Source of the DNA: JANNUT01 sp046331425
GTDB taxonomy: Bacteria > Acidobacteriota > Polarisedimenticolia > J045
DNA: 64,000 bases
NCBI GenBank assembly: GCA_046331425.1
Contig: JAXLQU010000008.1
Span: 62,001-126,000 of the forward strand
Direction of reading: 5' to 3'
This document shows positions 63,838-64,000 of the stretch, piece by piece. The notes under the pieces were generated by a model. That model was given only the letters and a program-made list of their open reading frames with translations, was not told the origin of the DNA and made no database searches. Within the stretch, counting starts at the first letter, position 1. Each line of letters begins with the position of its first letter. The position numbers and the translations under genes were made by a program.

Positions 63838-63999
63838 TCAACTGCCCCGACTAAATGCACCCATCCACTCAATTTCTCGGGCACTGGATCGGAGCGCGGC
63901 GGCGTCCCGTACCCGTCGACCGGCGGCATCGATGAATTCGCGATACCAGGTCTCCCGACTCAGAAGCGTCCATATGAGGTGAGAGTGATCCTCCGCCCC
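63838..63999 (-). CDS. C-terminal fragment of a cluster gene, possibly asparagine synthase-like
   Basis: The minus strand reads 53 codons from the window edge to TGA at 63838-63840: DHSHLIWTLLSRETWYREFI, then DAAGRRVRDAAALRSS and a short tail. The H-x-x-L-W-x-L-L-x-x-E-x-W-x-x-x-F pattern resembles the last helix of glutamine-hydrolysing asparagine synthase homologues, which are common in exopolysaccharide loci. The fragment is too short to be sure. The next gene in the operon starts 25 bp after its stop. Confidence 0.5.
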   Translation of the reverse strand, partial: GAEDHSHLIWTLLSRETWYREFIDAAGRRVRDAAALRSSAREIEWMGAFSRGS

Positions 64000-64000
64000 C

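Overview
The window reads as chromosome of a GC-rich, Gram-negative, rod-shaped heterotroph. It has an intact mreB-mreC-mreD-PBP2-rodA operon, signal-peptide and Tat-type secreted proteins, a periplasmic SurA/PpiD-type isomerase and many exported proteins. Several families point to Acidobacteriota or a close neighbour: a Ser/Thr kinase with an unusual C-terminal module, a beta-propeller histidine kinase, an M64 peptidase, a DUF1800/DUF1501 pair, and a giant exported protein with Cys-rich and thrombospondin-3 repeats. This taxonomic reading is inference; no rRNA or tRNA gene is visible.

Layout. 1-1.8 kb (minus): the N-terminal part of a DUF1611 protein, then an HMG-CoA-lyase-like enzyme behind a 96-residue unknown protein. 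2.1-5.7 kb (plus): a membrane Ser/Thr kinase and release factor RF3. 5.9-8.9 kb (minus): a small Cys-rich exported protein and an M64 metallopeptidase. 9.0-14.2 kb (plus): both subunits of a 3-oxoacid CoA-transferase and a propeller-type two-component system. 14.5-22.3 kb: one 2,596-codon exported protein, preceded by a 361-bp leader. 22.5-26.6 kb: a small exported protein, then decayed genes (a response regulator and a thioredoxin/TPR protein) and a 1.3-kb insertion sequence with perfect ends. 26.6-34.2 kb: a membrane protein, acetyl-CoA synthetase, a DCC-family protein, an SDR-type threonine dehydrogenase, and a lyase whose residues fit tyrosine phenol-lyase. 34.3-39.7 kb (minus): the rod-shape operon. 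39.8-42.7 kb (minus): a FecR-domain protein coupled to a diguanylate cyclase. 43.0-47.0 kb (plus): PpiD-like, YiiX-like and two arsenosugar-associated genes. 47.0-53.6 kb: a frameshifted M1-like peptidase, a DUF1800 protein and a broken DUF1501 partner. 53.8-64.0 kb (minus): a surface-polysaccharide cluster with glycosyltransferases, Wzy-like ligase/polymerase, flippase, acyltransferase, deacetylase, amidohydrolase, ATP-grasp and DUF362 proteins.

Functional threads. Amino-acid and acyl-CoA catabolism recurs (lyase, CoA-transferase, acetyl-CoA synthetase, threonine dehydrogenase, tyrosine phenol-lyase), which suits a proteolytic organism that also carries an M64 peptidase. Envelope building is the second thread (rod complex, folding factor, giant surface protein, glycan cluster). 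The most interesting local signal is an in-frame TGA exactly at the first Cys of a thioredoxin CxxC motif, followed by a hairpin that fits a bacterial SECIS pattern. That gene also has frameshifts, so nonsense decay is the main competing explanation. Two large palindromic repeats and two solitary copies of the IS end are dispersed in the window.
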